Below are positions 52,367-61,031 of a stretch of 64,000 bases of DNA, piece after piece (position 1 is the first letter of the stretch; each line of letters begins with the position of its first letter). Under the pieces are notes generated by a model. The model was not told the origin of the DNA and did not search any database. It saw only the letters and a program-made list of their open reading frames with translations. A program made the translations under genes and the position numbers. The DNA is from Polynucleobacter victoriensis (GTDB lineage Bacteria; Pseudomonadota; Gammaproteobacteria; Burkholderiales; Burkholderiaceae), in assembly GCF_900187875.1 (NCBI RefSeq), contig NZ_FYEX01000002.1, positions 329,654-393,653 of the forward strand, in the 5' to 3' direction.

Positions 52367-53221
52367 TTATTTGATATTTATCAAATTTCGTACCTCAAGG
52401 AGTACCTCCGAGGGTGTCAGGCCAATTGGACCAACCCCTTGATTTAGAAGGTTATCGGCGGCAACTGAATGCAATTCAACGGCAAGACAAGCAGCCTCAT
52501 AGGCGTTCAGACCATGTCTAATACCCTGGGCAAGAATCGCTGAAGTAACACCTGTTAGCACATCACCCATGCCACCAACCCCCATGCCTGGATTTCCCCT
52601 AAGGCAAACCTGCATTGATTGCTCTGGCGCGTGCAGGAGAGTGTGCTGTCCCTTTAGAACAACTATTGAACCTGTTAGATCAACTAGTTTTTGAATCGCT
52701 AACTCACGGTTACTCTGAATTTGTTCTGTTGTTTCTTTAAGTAGATTGGCCGCTTCACCAGGGTGAGGTGTTAATACAGTACTTAATGATGATCTAGCTT
52801 TTAATTGACTGAGTAGGTGTGGATTAGTCGCAATGAGATTCAAAGCATCTGCATCGATCACTAGCAAAGCACTTGATTGCAAGGCCTCTGATAACAGCTG
52901 CTTTACTAAATTTCCTTGACCCAAGCCTGGCCCAATCGCAATGACATCAGGATGAATTTGCGCAACATCTCCTACTTGCGCAACTCGGAGCATTAACTCT
53001 GGTTGATCTGAGAGTACTGAGATAGCACGCTCATCCACAAAATCAAGAATGACCCAACCAGCTCCAGCATGCAAAGCAGCCCTACCAGCCAACAATATGG
53101 CTCCTGCCATACCTGGCGCACCGCCAATCATTAACACCTTCCCTGCATGCCCTTTGTGTTCATGGGCCTGCCTTTCTAGACGGGGAATTAGATGAAACGT
53201 ATTGAGTGTTTGAGCAGTCAT
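52367..53221 (-). CDS. nnrD: ADP-dependent NAD(P)H-hydrate dehydratase
   Basis: Repairs hydrated NAD(P)H. The 284-residue ribokinase-fold protein has HKGHAGKVLMIGGAPGMAGAILLAGRAALHAGAG, the LTPHPGEAANLL motif (about residue 165) and the catalytic GNPGMGVGGMGDVLTG (about residue 222). The N-terminal epimerase domain found fused in many NnrD proteins is absent, so the epimerase must be encoded elsewhere. It is divergent from the GST gene. Confidence 0.93.
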   Translation of the reverse strand: MTAQTLNTFHLIPRLERQAHEHKGHAGKVLMIGGAPGMAGAILLAGRAALHAGAGWVILDFVDERAISVLSDQPELMLRVAQVGDVAQIHPDVIAIGPGLGQGNLVKQLLSEALQSSALLVIDADALNLIATNPHLLSQLKARSSLSTVLTPHPGEAANLLKETTEQIQSNRELAIQKLVDLTGSIVVLKGQHTLLHAPEQSMQVCLRGNPGMGVGGMGDVLTGVTSAILAQGIRHGLNAYEAACLAVELHSVAADNLLNQGVGPIGLTPSEVLLEVRNLINIK

Positions 53222-53274
53222 GAAAATTGGCTAAAAAGTCTATACTCAAGGTTACAACAAAAAAGGAGACTTGA

Positions 53275-53928
53275 ATGAATTTACATCTGTATTACTGCCC
53301 TGGTACATGCTCGTTTGTTCCTCACGTTGCATTAGAGCTTGTTAAAGAAAGCTCTGGTCAAAATTTTGACGGCACTGTGATTAATCTAAAAAATGGGGAA
53401 CACTTAAAACCAGAATACAAAGCCATCAATCCCAGAGGTCAAGTTCCTGCATTGATTGTGGATGGCAAGTTAATCACTCAGGTGATGGCCATCACGGGCT
53501 TTTTGCATGACTCTTTTCCAAAAGCACAAATTTTTCCTACAGACGCCATGGCAAAAGCTCAGGCTGTTTCAATCTTGGCTTGGATGAATAACACCGTTCA
53601 CCCAACCTTTACAAGAGTGTTTAGGTCAGAACGCTTTGGTGATGAGGCTGGCAAAGCAGGCGTTAAGGCCATGGCATTAGAGGCATTCAAAGGCTACTTA
53701 GCAGAAATTGATGGCTTAGTATCTCAAGGTCAAACATATATTTGTGGCGATCAATTAACTCCTGCCGATATTTACGCCATTGCATTCATACGTTGGGGCG
53801 GTTTGGCTGGCATTAATCCAGCTAACTATCCTAATTACCAAGCGTATGTATCTCGTATTGCTGCACTACCGGTTGTAGAGCGCATCATGAAAAAAGAAGG
53901 TATTAACTTAAATACTTTTGCTGGTTAA
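53275..53928 (+). CDS. Glutathione S-transferase family protein
   Basis: A 217-residue GST. The N-terminal thioredoxin-like domain includes LYYCPGTCSFVPHVALELV and the glutathione-binding cis-proline region NPRGQVPALIVDGKLITQVMAI; the position of the usual Ser in ESxAI is replaced by QVMAI. The C-terminal helical domain has LTPADIYAIAFIRW. GGAG precedes the ATG. Substrate unknown. It resembles beta-class bacterial enzymes (CPGTCS). Confidence 0.9.
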   Translation: MNLHLYYCPGTCSFVPHVALELVKESSGQNFDGTVINLKNGEHLKPEYKAINPRGQVPALIVDGKLITQVMAITGFLHDSFPKAQIFPTDAMAKAQAVSILAWMNNTVHPTFTRVFRSERFGDEAGKAGVKAMALEAFKGYLAEIDGLVSQGQTYICGDQLTPADIYAIAFIRWGGLAGINPANYPNYQAYVSRIAALPVVERIMKKEGINLNTFAG

Positions 53929-53945
53929 TTACAAATCTTTAGACA

Positions 53946-53996
53946 CCTACTCATTAATAGTTACTGAAAAGTATTCATGAACTATTAATGAGTAGG
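53946..53996. repeat. Perfect 17-bp inverted repeat between gst and copA
   Basis: CCTACTCATTAATAGTT (53946-53962) and AACTATTAATGAGTAGG (53980-53996) pair without mismatch around a 17-nt loop. The right arm includes the last codons and stop of copA. It is AT-rich with no T-run, so it is not a standard terminator, although its place between convergent genes fits transcript 3'-end formation. Confidence 0.75.
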
Positions 53997-56219
53997 CCTA
54001 GTCCATTTTTTCAGCAATAAGGCATTAGTTATCACACTCACACTAGATGCAGCCATTGCTGCACCAGCCAACATCGGCGTCAAATAACCCATGGCAGCCA
54101 GTGGAATACCAATTAAGTTGTAAAAGAAAGCCCAAAATAGGTTTTGTTTAATTTTTTGCCAAGTCTTTTTAGAGATCTCAATTGCATCAGGTATTAAACC
54201 TGGGTCACCCCGCATTAAAGTAATTCCTGCAGCATGAATGGCAATATCTGTTCCCGTAGATACAGCAATACCCACATCAGAGGCTGCCAATGCTGGAGCA
54301 TCGTTTACTCCATCGCCCACCATGGCAATCAAACCATTCTTAGTTTGTAGTTTTAGCGATTTAATCAAATCAGCTTTTTCTCCAGGCATCACTTGTGCGT
54401 AAACATGATCAATACCAATTTTTTTAGCAATCAAATCAGCCACCAAATGATTGTCCCCAGAGATCATGACTGTTTTAATATCCATGGCTCGTAGGCGTGC
54501 CATGACTTCCGCCACGCCCGGCTTTAACTCATCACCAAATGCAATCACTGCTAAAACCGATTGATTAGTCTGATCAATCAAACAAGAAACACTGCGACCT
54601 TGATTAAGCTCATTGATGGCAAGCAAGTCTGCTTTTTCAAACTCGTTGCCCGCTAGTGCATTTTTTAGAGCATGATGACTGATCAATGCAATCGTCTTAT
54701 TTTGATAAGAGCCAGAGAGACACTGTCCTTCAATGCCCTGCCCCACTTTTGCAGTAATGCCAGTGAAATCGATAGGTCTGATATTTTTTTCTTTTGCAAA
54801 ATCAATAACTGCTTTAGCCAAAGGATGCTCGCTGCCCAATTGCAAACCCAGTGCAAGCGCATACAAGTCTTCATCTGGCACATTCGTTAGATTATGAAAA
54901 CTCATGACTTTGGGCTTACCCACAGTTAAGGTGCCGGTTTTATCAAATGCAATCACATTTAGTTGGTGCGCCAACTCCAATGCTTGAGCATCCTTAATCA
55001 AGATGCCATGCTTAGCTGCCACACCTGTACCCGCCATGATGGCCGCTGGGGTTGCCAAGCCCAAAGCACAAGGACAAGCAATCACTAAGATCGCGACTGA
55101 ATACAGCAAAGCATTTTCAAATTCGTGAAACACCAAATATTGCGTTCCAAAATTAATCAATGCTATTGCAATCACCGCTGGCACAAACCAAGAACTCACT
55201 TGATCCACTAGTCGCTGAATGGGAGCCTTTTTAGCTTGCGCATCTTCAACCATGCGAATCATCTTTGCCAAAGTGCTTTCTTCGCCCACATCTGTTGCTT
55301 GAATAATCAAACGTCCAGATCCATTCATGGAACCACCGGTTACTTTGGAGCCAACTTGCTTATCCACTAGATGGGTCTCACCTGTTAACATCGATTCATC
55401 AAGCTCACTGGCGCCATCCAATACAAGCCCATCAACCGGTATGCGCTCACCAGGTAAAACAACTATCCAATCACCAGGCAATATCTGCGCAATAGGCAAC
55501 TCTTTGTAGTCTAAATTTTTAAGGTCTCTCGTTGCCAATAGCTTGGCTTGATTAGGCCATAAAGCCTGTAGAGCACTAATGGCTTCTGTGGTCTCTTTCT
55601 TGGCACGTGCCTCCAACCACTTACCCAACATCACCAAAGAAATCACCACCGATGAACTCTCAAAATAAAGTTCGTGATGGGTATGTCCAAAATCGGATAG
55701 ATACCACTGATAAATACTTAAGCCGTAAGCAGCGCTGGTTCCAATGGCCACCAATAAATCCATATTGCCCGAGCCCATGCGCAGACCTTTAAATCCAGCA
55801 ACATAAAAACGAGAACCCAAAATAAATTGCACGGGTGTGGTTAGTAAGAACTGCAGCCAGGCTGGCAACACCCAATGAATGCCCAACGGCATTAATAACA
55901 TGGGAAGCATCAACGGAAACGACAAGCCAATCGCTAAAGCCACTGCGTAAGGGCCATGCAGATCAAAAATACTTTTTTGTTTTTGTTGAACGTTCTGATG
56001 ATTAACAGGACTTGCTTCAAATCCTGCTTTTTCAATTGCCGCAATTAAATGAGGCACCAACTCGTCTGATGATTGCTGGGTTCTAATTTGAGCTTTTTCT
56101 GTTGCCAAATTAACACTAGCCACATCCACACCATCTACTTTTAATAGAGATTTTTCAACTCTTGCCACACAAGAGGCGCAGGTCATGCCGTCGATTTTTA
56201 GAGTGACTAATTGGCTCAT
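53985..56219 (-). CDS. copA: Copper-exporting P1B-type ATPase
   Basis: Pumps Cu(I) out of the cytoplasm. The 744-residue protein has one N-terminal heavy-metal domain with GMTCASC (residues 12-18), eight expected helices, the transport-site CPCALGLATP (about residue 385), phosphorylation motif DKTGTLTVGKP (about residue 425), SEHPLAKAV in the nucleotide domain and GDGVNDAPALAASDVGIA. It diverges from copZ. No CueR-type palindrome was seen in the 81-nt intergenic region. Confidence 0.96.
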   Translation of the reverse strand: MSQLVTLKIDGMTCASCVARVEKSLLKVDGVDVASVNLATEKAQIRTQQSSDELVPHLIAAIEKAGFEASPVNHQNVQQKQKSIFDLHGPYAVALAIGLSFPLMLPMLLMPLGIHWVLPAWLQFLLTTPVQFILGSRFYVAGFKGLRMGSGNMDLLVAIGTSAAYGLSIYQWYLSDFGHTHHELYFESSSVVISLVMLGKWLEARAKKETTEAISALQALWPNQAKLLATRDLKNLDYKELPIAQILPGDWIVVLPGERIPVDGLVLDGASELDESMLTGETHLVDKQVGSKVTGGSMNGSGRLIIQATDVGEESTLAKMIRMVEDAQAKKAPIQRLVDQVSSWFVPAVIAIALINFGTQYLVFHEFENALLYSVAILVIACPCALGLATPAAIMAGTGVAAKHGILIKDAQALELAHQLNVIAFDKTGTLTVGKPKVMSFHNLTNVPDEDLYALALGLQLGSEHPLAKAVIDFAKEKNIRPIDFTGITAKVGQGIEGQCLSGSYQNKTIALISHHALKNALAGNEFEKADLLAINELNQGRSVSCLIDQTNQSVLAVIAFGDELKPGVAEVMARLRAMDIKTVMISGDNHLVADLIAKKIGIDHVYAQVMPGEKADLIKSLKLQTKNGLIAMVGDGVNDAPALAASDVGIAVSTGTDIAIHAAGITLMRGDPGLIPDAIEISKKTWQKIKQNLFWAFFYNLIGIPLAAMGYLTPMLAGAAMAASSVSVITNALLLKKWTRPTH

Positions 56220-56300
56220 ACGATTGATAATTAAAGCAGATTCACTATCATCTTAATTGTCCTACGAATCAAGATATAAATCCTTCATAAAAGGTAATAA

Positions 56301-56504
56301 ATGACTATCACTCTAACTGTTAATGGCATGAACTGTGGTCACTGCACACAGACCATTACCAAAGCGATTATGGCGATTGACGCCAAGGCTACGGTAGAAA
56401 CTGATATACCTAGTAAAACTGTGAAAGTGTCTACCGAAGTAGACCGTGAAAAGATCAGCGCCGCCGTTGTAGATGCTGGCTACGACGTTTTATCGATTGT
56501 CTAG
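56301..56504 (+). CDS. copZ: Copper chaperone, heavy-metal-associated domain
   Basis: A 67-residue single-domain metallochaperone with the Cu(I)-binding loop GMNCGHC (residues 9-15) and a betaalphabetabetaalphabeta layout. It probably delivers copper to CopA, encoded divergently next to it. AAAGG lies 6 nt before the ATG. The M50 protease gene starts 9 nt downstream, so copZ may be the first gene of a three-gene unit with the protease and lipocalin. Confidence 0.93.
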   Translation: MTITLTVNGMNCGHCTQTITKAIMAIDAKATVETDIPSKTVKVSTEVDREKISAAVVDAGYDVLSIV

Positions 56505-56513
56505 TAGACAGCC

Positions 56514-57179
56514 ATGGATATCTCACAAATCATTCAAACCATAGCGATTTACGCTATACCCGTTATATTTGCTATCACCTTGCATGAGGCTGCGCATGGT
56601 TATGCAGCCAAGCAATTTGGCGACAATACTGCTTATGCGCTTGGCAGAGTCACACTTAATCCAATCAAGCACATTGACCCCATGGGTACGATTGTTGTAC
56701 CCCTACTCTTGTACTTTGCAACGTCCGGCAGTTTTCTATTTGGCTACGCCAAACCAGTGCCTGTTAGATTTGGCAATTTAAGACACCCCAAAAAAGATAT
56801 GGTCTGGGTGGCTCTAGCAGGCCCAGGATCGAATTTGTTTCAAGCTGTAATTTGGGCGATTGCCTATTTATTACTCATTAAATTGGGAACCAGTGAACGA
56901 TTTTTATTAGGCATGTGCCAAGCGGGTGTTTTAGCCAACGTGGTGATGTTTATTTTTAATCTGTTCCCATTGCCACCACTCGATGGCGGTCGAATTTTGG
57001 TGGGTTTACTACCCTGGAAGCAAGCTGCGATGGTTTCTAGAATCGAGCCATGGGGCTTTTATATCGTCTTAGCATTAGTCCTTACTCACACCATCAATAG
57101 TTTGTGGATGGACCCAATGATGTCTCTAACGTATTGGTTTTTAGATACGGTGTTAATACCTTTTCGGATAATTTTTTAA
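56514..57179 (+). CDS. Site-2 protease family (M50) membrane metalloprotease
   Basis: A 221-residue intramembrane zinc protease homologue with HEAAHGYAAKQFGD (HExxH at about residues 24-28) in the first helix and the third zinc ligand in LFPLPPLDGGRILVGLLP (about residue 160). Four to six hydrophobic segments are visible. It lacks a PDZ domain, matching the small M50B type. Substrate unknown. It lies 9 nt after copZ and 1 nt before the lipocalin gene. Confidence 0.9.
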   Translation: MDISQIIQTIAIYAIPVIFAITLHEAAHGYAAKQFGDNTAYALGRVTLNPIKHIDPMGTIVVPLLLYFATSGSFLFGYAKPVPVRFGNLRHPKKDMVWVALAGPGSNLFQAVIWAIAYLLLIKLGTSERFLLGMCQAGVLANVVMFIFNLFPLPPLDGGRILVGLLPWKQAAMVSRIEPWGFYIVLALVLTHTINSLWMDPMMSLTYWFLDTVLIPFRIIF

Positions 57180-57180
57180 G

Positions 57181-57723
57181 ATGAATCGTCTTCTAACAAT
57201 TTTGCTTGTTTCCACAAGCAGTCTTTTAATCAGCGGTTGTCTCAATCAACCTGTTTACAGGCAAACAAGCACGCCCCTACAAACAGTTAGCTCTGTTGAT
57301 TTAAATAAATACTTAGGCAAGTGGTATGAAATCTACCGCTTACCCAATTGGTTTGAAGATGATGACTGTGTGACTGTCACCGCTGAATATGGTTTGCGTG
57401 ACGATGGTGGCGTGAGTGTTTTAAATACCTGCCACAAAGCATCCAAAAAAGAGGAAGCCAAGGGAATCGCCAAAATTGTTGAAGGATCCAATAACTCAAA
57501 ACTCAGGGTTTCATTTTTTAGGCCTTTTTATGGCGACTATTGGATTTTAGATTTAGCCAGTGATTATTCTTGGGTGCTAATTGGTGAGCCTGCTGGCAAG
57601 TACTTTTGGATATTAGCTAGAGATAAAAAGTTATCTCCTGAGCTAGAAGAGTCTTTGCTAGTCAAAGCGGAAAAGTTAGGTTACTTAAGAAAAGATTTGG
57701 TTAAACCAAGCAACCAATTGTGA
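57181..57723 (+). CDS. Outer-membrane lipoprotein of the lipocalin family (Blc-like)
   Basis: A 180-residue lipoprotein precursor with a lipobox LLISGC (Cys about residue 20). The lipocalin signature LNKYLGKWYEIYRLPNWFEDD (about residues 41-61) and later KLRVSFFRPFYGDYWILDLASDYSWVLIGEP and YFWILAR match Blc. Such proteins bind lipids or fatty acids in the outer membrane. It starts 1 nt after the protease gene, so translation is probably coupled. Confidence 0.93.
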   Translation: MNRLLTILLVSTSSLLISGCLNQPVYRQTSTPLQTVSSVDLNKYLGKWYEIYRLPNWFEDDDCVTVTAEYGLRDDGGVSVLNTCHKASKKEEAKGIAKIVEGSNNSKLRVSFFRPFYGDYWILDLASDYSWVLIGEPAGKYFWILARDKKLSPELEESLLVKAEKLGYLRKDLVKPSNQL

Positions 57724-57756
57724 AATTCAAATTTAGTTTGAATATAAGCTTGAATG

Positions 57757-58065
57757 CTATTGGCGCGCCAATGTGTCTTTACTAGTGCGCTCTTGTCCGT
57801 CGGCAAATAATTTATAGCAAAGACCTGCGCCCGTTTGATTTTTGACTTTTTTGGCATCCTCTTGCATCTTGTACATGGTATTAAAGCAATCCATGCGAGA
57901 CTCAAACTGGTAGGTCTTAATTTCTGATGGCTTGTTATTTTTTAGAAGCGTGAACTCCAGCGTCCAATGTGTGTCGCCCTGCTGTATGACCACTTTTTCT
58001 GAAGGCGTAGAACATCCAATCACCAAAACTGTTGAAATCAATATTCCTAGATATTTAATGTTCAT
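57757..58065 (-). CDS. Putative lipoprotein of unknown function
   Basis: A 102-residue precursor with a signal peptide and lipobox VLVIGC (Cys about residue 18), then a small domain with WTLEFTLLKNNKPSEIKTYQFESRMDCFNTMYKMQEDAKKV. Two further cysteines (about residues 60 and 83) could form a disulfide. The family is not recognised. A 14-bp palindrome (57759-57772) spans the stop-proximal codons. It is convergent with the lipocalin gene. Confidence 0.75.
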   Translation of the reverse strand: MNIKYLGILISTVLVIGCSTPSEKVVIQQGDTHWTLEFTLLKNNKPSEIKTYQFESRMDCFNTMYKMQEDAKKVKNQTGAGLCYKLFADGQERTSKDTLARQ

Positions 58066-58107
58066 GGATGGATTAATGACTGATTGGTATTGGTTAATAG
58101 GGCATAA

Positions 58108-58138
58108 AAAAAGGATATGTCTGTGACATATCCTTTTT
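58108..58138 (-). terminator. Terminator after the phasin-like gene
   Basis: A perfect 14-bp stem AAAAAGGATATGTC (58108-58121) / GACATATCCTTTTT (58125-58138) with a 3-nt loop and a long T-run on the minus strand, 7 nt after the phasin-like stop. Confidence 0.92.
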
Positions 58139-58145
58139 ACACCAA

Positions 58146-58736
58146 TTAACGGCGACGCGATGTTTTTCTAGCAGCCTTTTTGGCGGGCGCTTTTTTTGCT
58201 ACCGGCGCAGCTTTTTTAGCGCCAGGCTGTTTCACCATTTTTTCTAAATTTTCGATGCCTTGCTCAGCAGCTTCAGCAGCTTGCTTAGCCATTTTGCGAC
58301 CTTCTTTCATGACCTTGTCGCCTGCAGCAGCAATATCTCTCACCACGTCCGTGAACTTATCAGCACCAGCTGGCAAATTTTTGCTTGCTTCTTTTAACCA
58401 AGTTTCCATGGCATTACGTGCTTTATTCAGATGCTTTTCTGCTTCATCAGCTGCTTCGTTCTCCATGGCTTTCAAAAGAGCTTTTACTTTCTTTTGATAG
58501 GCAACCATGCGGGCACTAGCTTCCTCAGCAAATTGCTCCTGCAGGGCTTTGAGTTTATTGACATCATTAGTAGCAGCTTGCTTGGCATAAGACTTAGCAT
58601 GCTCCATGCTAGCTTTAATCTCTGTAGCTTGATGCTCGCTAAATTGCTTAGCAGTCTCTAGCAGTTTATGCGACAGTGCAAAAAGCTCTTTTGCACGATC
58701 TTTTTGCCATTCCATGAACTCTTTTTGATTTGCCAT
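58146..58736 (-). CDS. Phasin family protein with basic C-terminal tail
   Basis: A 196-residue, almost entirely helical protein rich in Ala, Lys and Glu. The first 100 residues (MEWQKDRAKELFALSHKLLETAKQFSEHQATEIKASMEHAKSYAKQ) resemble phasins that coat polyhydroxyalkanoate granules. The last 25 residues are Lys/Ala/Pro repeats (KKAAPVAKKAPAKKAARKTSRRR) like histone H1 or AlgP tails and may bind DNA or RNA. No pha genes are nearby. Granule-DNA tethering is a possible role (inference). Confidence 0.8.
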   Translation of the reverse strand: MANQKEFMEWQKDRAKELFALSHKLLETAKQFSEHQATEIKASMEHAKSYAKQAATNDVNKLKALQEQFAEEASARMVAYQKKVKALLKAMENEAADEAEKHLNKARNAMETWLKEASKNLPAGADKFTDVVRDIAAAGDKVMKEGRKMAKQAAEAAEQGIENLEKMVKQPGAKKAAPVAKKAPAKKAARKTSRRR

Positions 58737-58823
58737 TTTCTCTCTCCCAACAGGTTGTAGATTTAACTATCCTATACCTAAAAAAATGGCTTGCCAACAG
58801 ATATAAATCAGGTTTTAGCATTT

Positions 58824-58852
58824 TTGTCATATTTGATGCCTAGCCCTATAAT
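58824..58852 (+). promoter_or_regulatory. Sigma-70 promoter of the sodium:solute symporter gene
   Basis: TTGTCA (58824-58829), a 17-nt spacer and a perfect TATAAT (58847-58852). The start codon is 28 nt downstream with GAGG as ribosome-binding site. This is the best promoter match seen in the window. Confidence 0.75.
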
Positions 58853-58879
58853 TCGCCCATTCCTATCAACGAGGTTGAG

Positions 58880-60304
58880 ATGCTTCTCTGGTTTGTGATT
58901 GTTTACTGGGTGATCTCTATTGGCATTGGCCTTTGGGCAGCCATGCGGGTCAAAAATACCGCTGACTTTGCCGCAGCGGGTCATAGCTTGCCGATGTACA
59001 TTGTGACAGCCACGGTATTTGCAACCTGGTTTGGCTCAGAAACTGTATTGGGCGTACCCGCCACCTTCTTAAAAGAAGGTATGGGCGGGATTATTTCCGA
59101 CCCTTTTGGCTCATCCATGTGCCTGATATTGGTTGGTGTGTTTTTTGCCAAACATCTCTACAACAAGAAGTATTTAACAATTGGTGACTTTTTTAGAGAA
59201 AAGTACGGTCGCACAGTAGAGATCATTATTACTTTATGTATCGTAACTTCGTATTTGGGTTGGGTAGCTGCGCAAATCAAAGCACTTGGTTTGGTTTTTA
59301 ACGTGGTATCCAACGATGGCATGACCCAACAAATGGGTATGTTAATTGGTGCAGCCAGCGTTTTAATTTACACATTATTTGGTGGCATGTGGTCAGTAGC
59401 TATTACCGACTTTATTCAGATGATCATCATCGTGATTGGCATGCTGTATATCGGTTTTGAGGTGAGCACTCTGACGGGCGGTGTTGATGTGGTGATTAAC
59501 CATGCCGCAGCAGCCGGCAAACTAGGCATTTTGCCCGACTTTAACTTACCAGCCATTTTGGGGTTTATTGCTGCTTTGGTGACCATGATGTTGGGATCCA
59601 TTCCACAACAAGATGTATTCCAAAGAATCACATCCTCTAAAAACGTCACAATTGCGGTAAGAGCCTCGATATTGGGTGGCGTGCTTTACTTTATCTTTGC
59701 GTTTATACCGATCTTCTTGGCTTATTCAGCGATGCTGATTAACCCCCAATTAATTGAAAATTACTTGCACAGCGACTCGCAATTAATTTTGCCGAACTTG
59801 ATCCTGAATCACGCCCCACTCTTTGCGCAGATTATGTTCTTTGGCGCTTTACTGTCAGCGATTAAGAGTTGTGCCAGCGCAACTTTGTTAGCCCCATCCG
59901 TCACGTTTGCTGAAAATATTGTGAAAGGCTTGTTCAAACATTTAAGCGACAAGCATTTATTAAAAATCATGCGCATCACTGTGTTGTGCTTCACATGTAT
60001 CGTGACACTCTTTGCACTAAATTCTGAGCTATCGATTTTTAAGATGGTAGAAAACGCCTACAAAGTGACTTTGGTGGCTGCATTTGTACCATTAGCGTTT
60101 GGTGTTTACTGGTCTAGAGCGAATACCTTAGGCGGCCTATTAGCTGTTCTTGGTGGCTTGATTACTTGGATCACTTGTGAAATTTTGTGGCCTGAAGCGG
60201 CCATGCCACCTCAGTTAGCAGGTCTGTGCGCCAGCTTAACAGGCATGATTGTTGGCGGTTGTGTGCCAGCATCTATGTTGAAATCAGCCAATCAGAAAAT
60301 TTGA
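58880..60304 (+). CDS. Sodium:solute symporter family transporter
   Basis: A 474-residue membrane protein with about 13 helices of the SSS fold. Conserved stretches include ATWFGSETVLGVPATFLKEGMGG in helices 1-2, YLTIGDFFREKYGR before helix 3, and SIPQQDVFQRITSSKN (the Gln-Arg signature of the family). The substrate is not evident. It is transcribed from a good sigma-70 promoter and ends in a region of 14-bp tandem repeats. Confidence 0.9.
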   Translation: MLLWFVIVYWVISIGIGLWAAMRVKNTADFAAAGHSLPMYIVTATVFATWFGSETVLGVPATFLKEGMGGIISDPFGSSMCLILVGVFFAKHLYNKKYLTIGDFFREKYGRTVEIIITLCIVTSYLGWVAAQIKALGLVFNVVSNDGMTQQMGMLIGAASVLIYTLFGGMWSVAITDFIQMIIIVIGMLYIGFEVSTLTGGVDVVINHAAAAGKLGILPDFNLPAILGFIAALVTMMLGSIPQQDVFQRITSSKNVTIAVRASILGGVLYFIFAFIPIFLAYSAMLINPQLIENYLHSDSQLILPNLILNHAPLFAQIMFFGALLSAIKSCASATLLAPSVTFAENIVKGLFKHLSDKHLLKIMRITVLCFTCIVTLFALNSELSIFKMVENAYKVTLVAAFVPLAFGVYWSRANTLGGLLAVLGGLITWITCEILWPEAAMPPQLAGLCASLTGMIVGGCVPASMLKSANQKI

Positions 60305-60312
60305 TTGGCTAT

Positions 60313-60350
60313 TTTTTGATTAGCTCTTTTTGATTAGCTCTTTTTGATTA
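60313..60350. repeat. 14-bp tandem repeat, 2.7 copies
   Basis: TTTTTGATTAGCTC at 60313-60326 and 60327-60340, then TTTTTGATTA at 60341-60350. It lies just after the symporter stop, before a convergent gene. It may arise from replication slippage. Confidence 0.85.
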
Positions 60351-60365
60351 AATCATCGGTTGACT

Positions 60366-61031
60366 CTAGGCTGGTATAACGTAACGCCTCTCAACAGCTC
60401 TAGCTACTAAAACAATAATTGAAACCAGAGCCAAATAAACTAAGGCTGCCAACATATACGCTTTAAAGAATTGGAAATTGGTGGCCGCCAACTCTTGAAC
60501 ACGCGCAAAGAATTCTGTGTACTGAATCAAAAACGCCACAGAACTATCTTTTAAATTACCAATCACTTGATTAGTCAGCGCCGGAATCGACAAACGAATG
60601 ACTTGCGGCAAGGTAATAAAAATGAAAATTTGCCAAGAATTAAAACCCTGAGCAGTAGCCGCCTCAATTTGAGTTTTATCTAAGCCGTTGTAGGCAGTTT
60701 TTAAATAAGCTGCGTTGTACGCTGCCACATTAAATGTAAATCCAATAAATGCCACTGTATAGGGCGATAAACGTACCCCCCATTGCGGCAAGCCGTAATA
60801 CATCAAGAAAAGTAACACAATCAGCGGCATACCAATAAAGAAAGATATGTACGCATTGATGACATAACGAATGAAACGGTTGCTACTAAGCGTTAAATAA
60901 AAAACCACAATGCCCAATAACAATCCAGAAATACTGATTAGTCCAGCCAATTCAATGGTGTTTAACAGGCCCGCCAATATGAGAGGCATCTGCTCAGATA
61001 AATCACGCCAAAAGGATGGCCATGAACCCAT
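60366..61031 (-). CDS. Polar amino acid ABC transporter, permease 2
   Basis: A 221-residue inner-membrane protein of the HisMQ/GlnP type with about five helices. The coupling-loop EAA motif is visible as EAATAQGFNSWQIFIFITLPQVIRLSIPAL (about residues 140-170), along with IGMPLIVLLFLMYYGLPQWG. Its ATG overlaps the ATPase gene stop by one base (TAATG). It is the last gene of the four-gene transporter unit. Confidence 0.92.
   Translation of the reverse strand: MGSWPSFWRDLSEQMPLILAGLLNTIELAGLISISGLLLGIVVFYLTLSSNRFIRYVINAYISFFIGMPLIVLLFLMYYGLPQWGVRLSPYTVAFIGFTFNVAAYNAAYLKTAYNGLDKTQIEAATAQGFNSWQIFIFITLPQVIRLSIPALTNQVIGNLKDSSVAFLIQYTEFFARVQELAATNFQFFKAYMLAALVYLALVSIIVLVARAVERRYVIPA

Noticed and set aside
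56220..56300. A CueR-type operator between copA and copZ
   Set aside because: No dyad resembling the MerR-family copper box and no 19-bp promoter spacing could be found.
57759..57772. ATTGGCGCGCCAAT palindrome
   Set aside because: A single 14-bp palindrome inside the 3' end of a small gene, with no T-run or second copy; likely chance.
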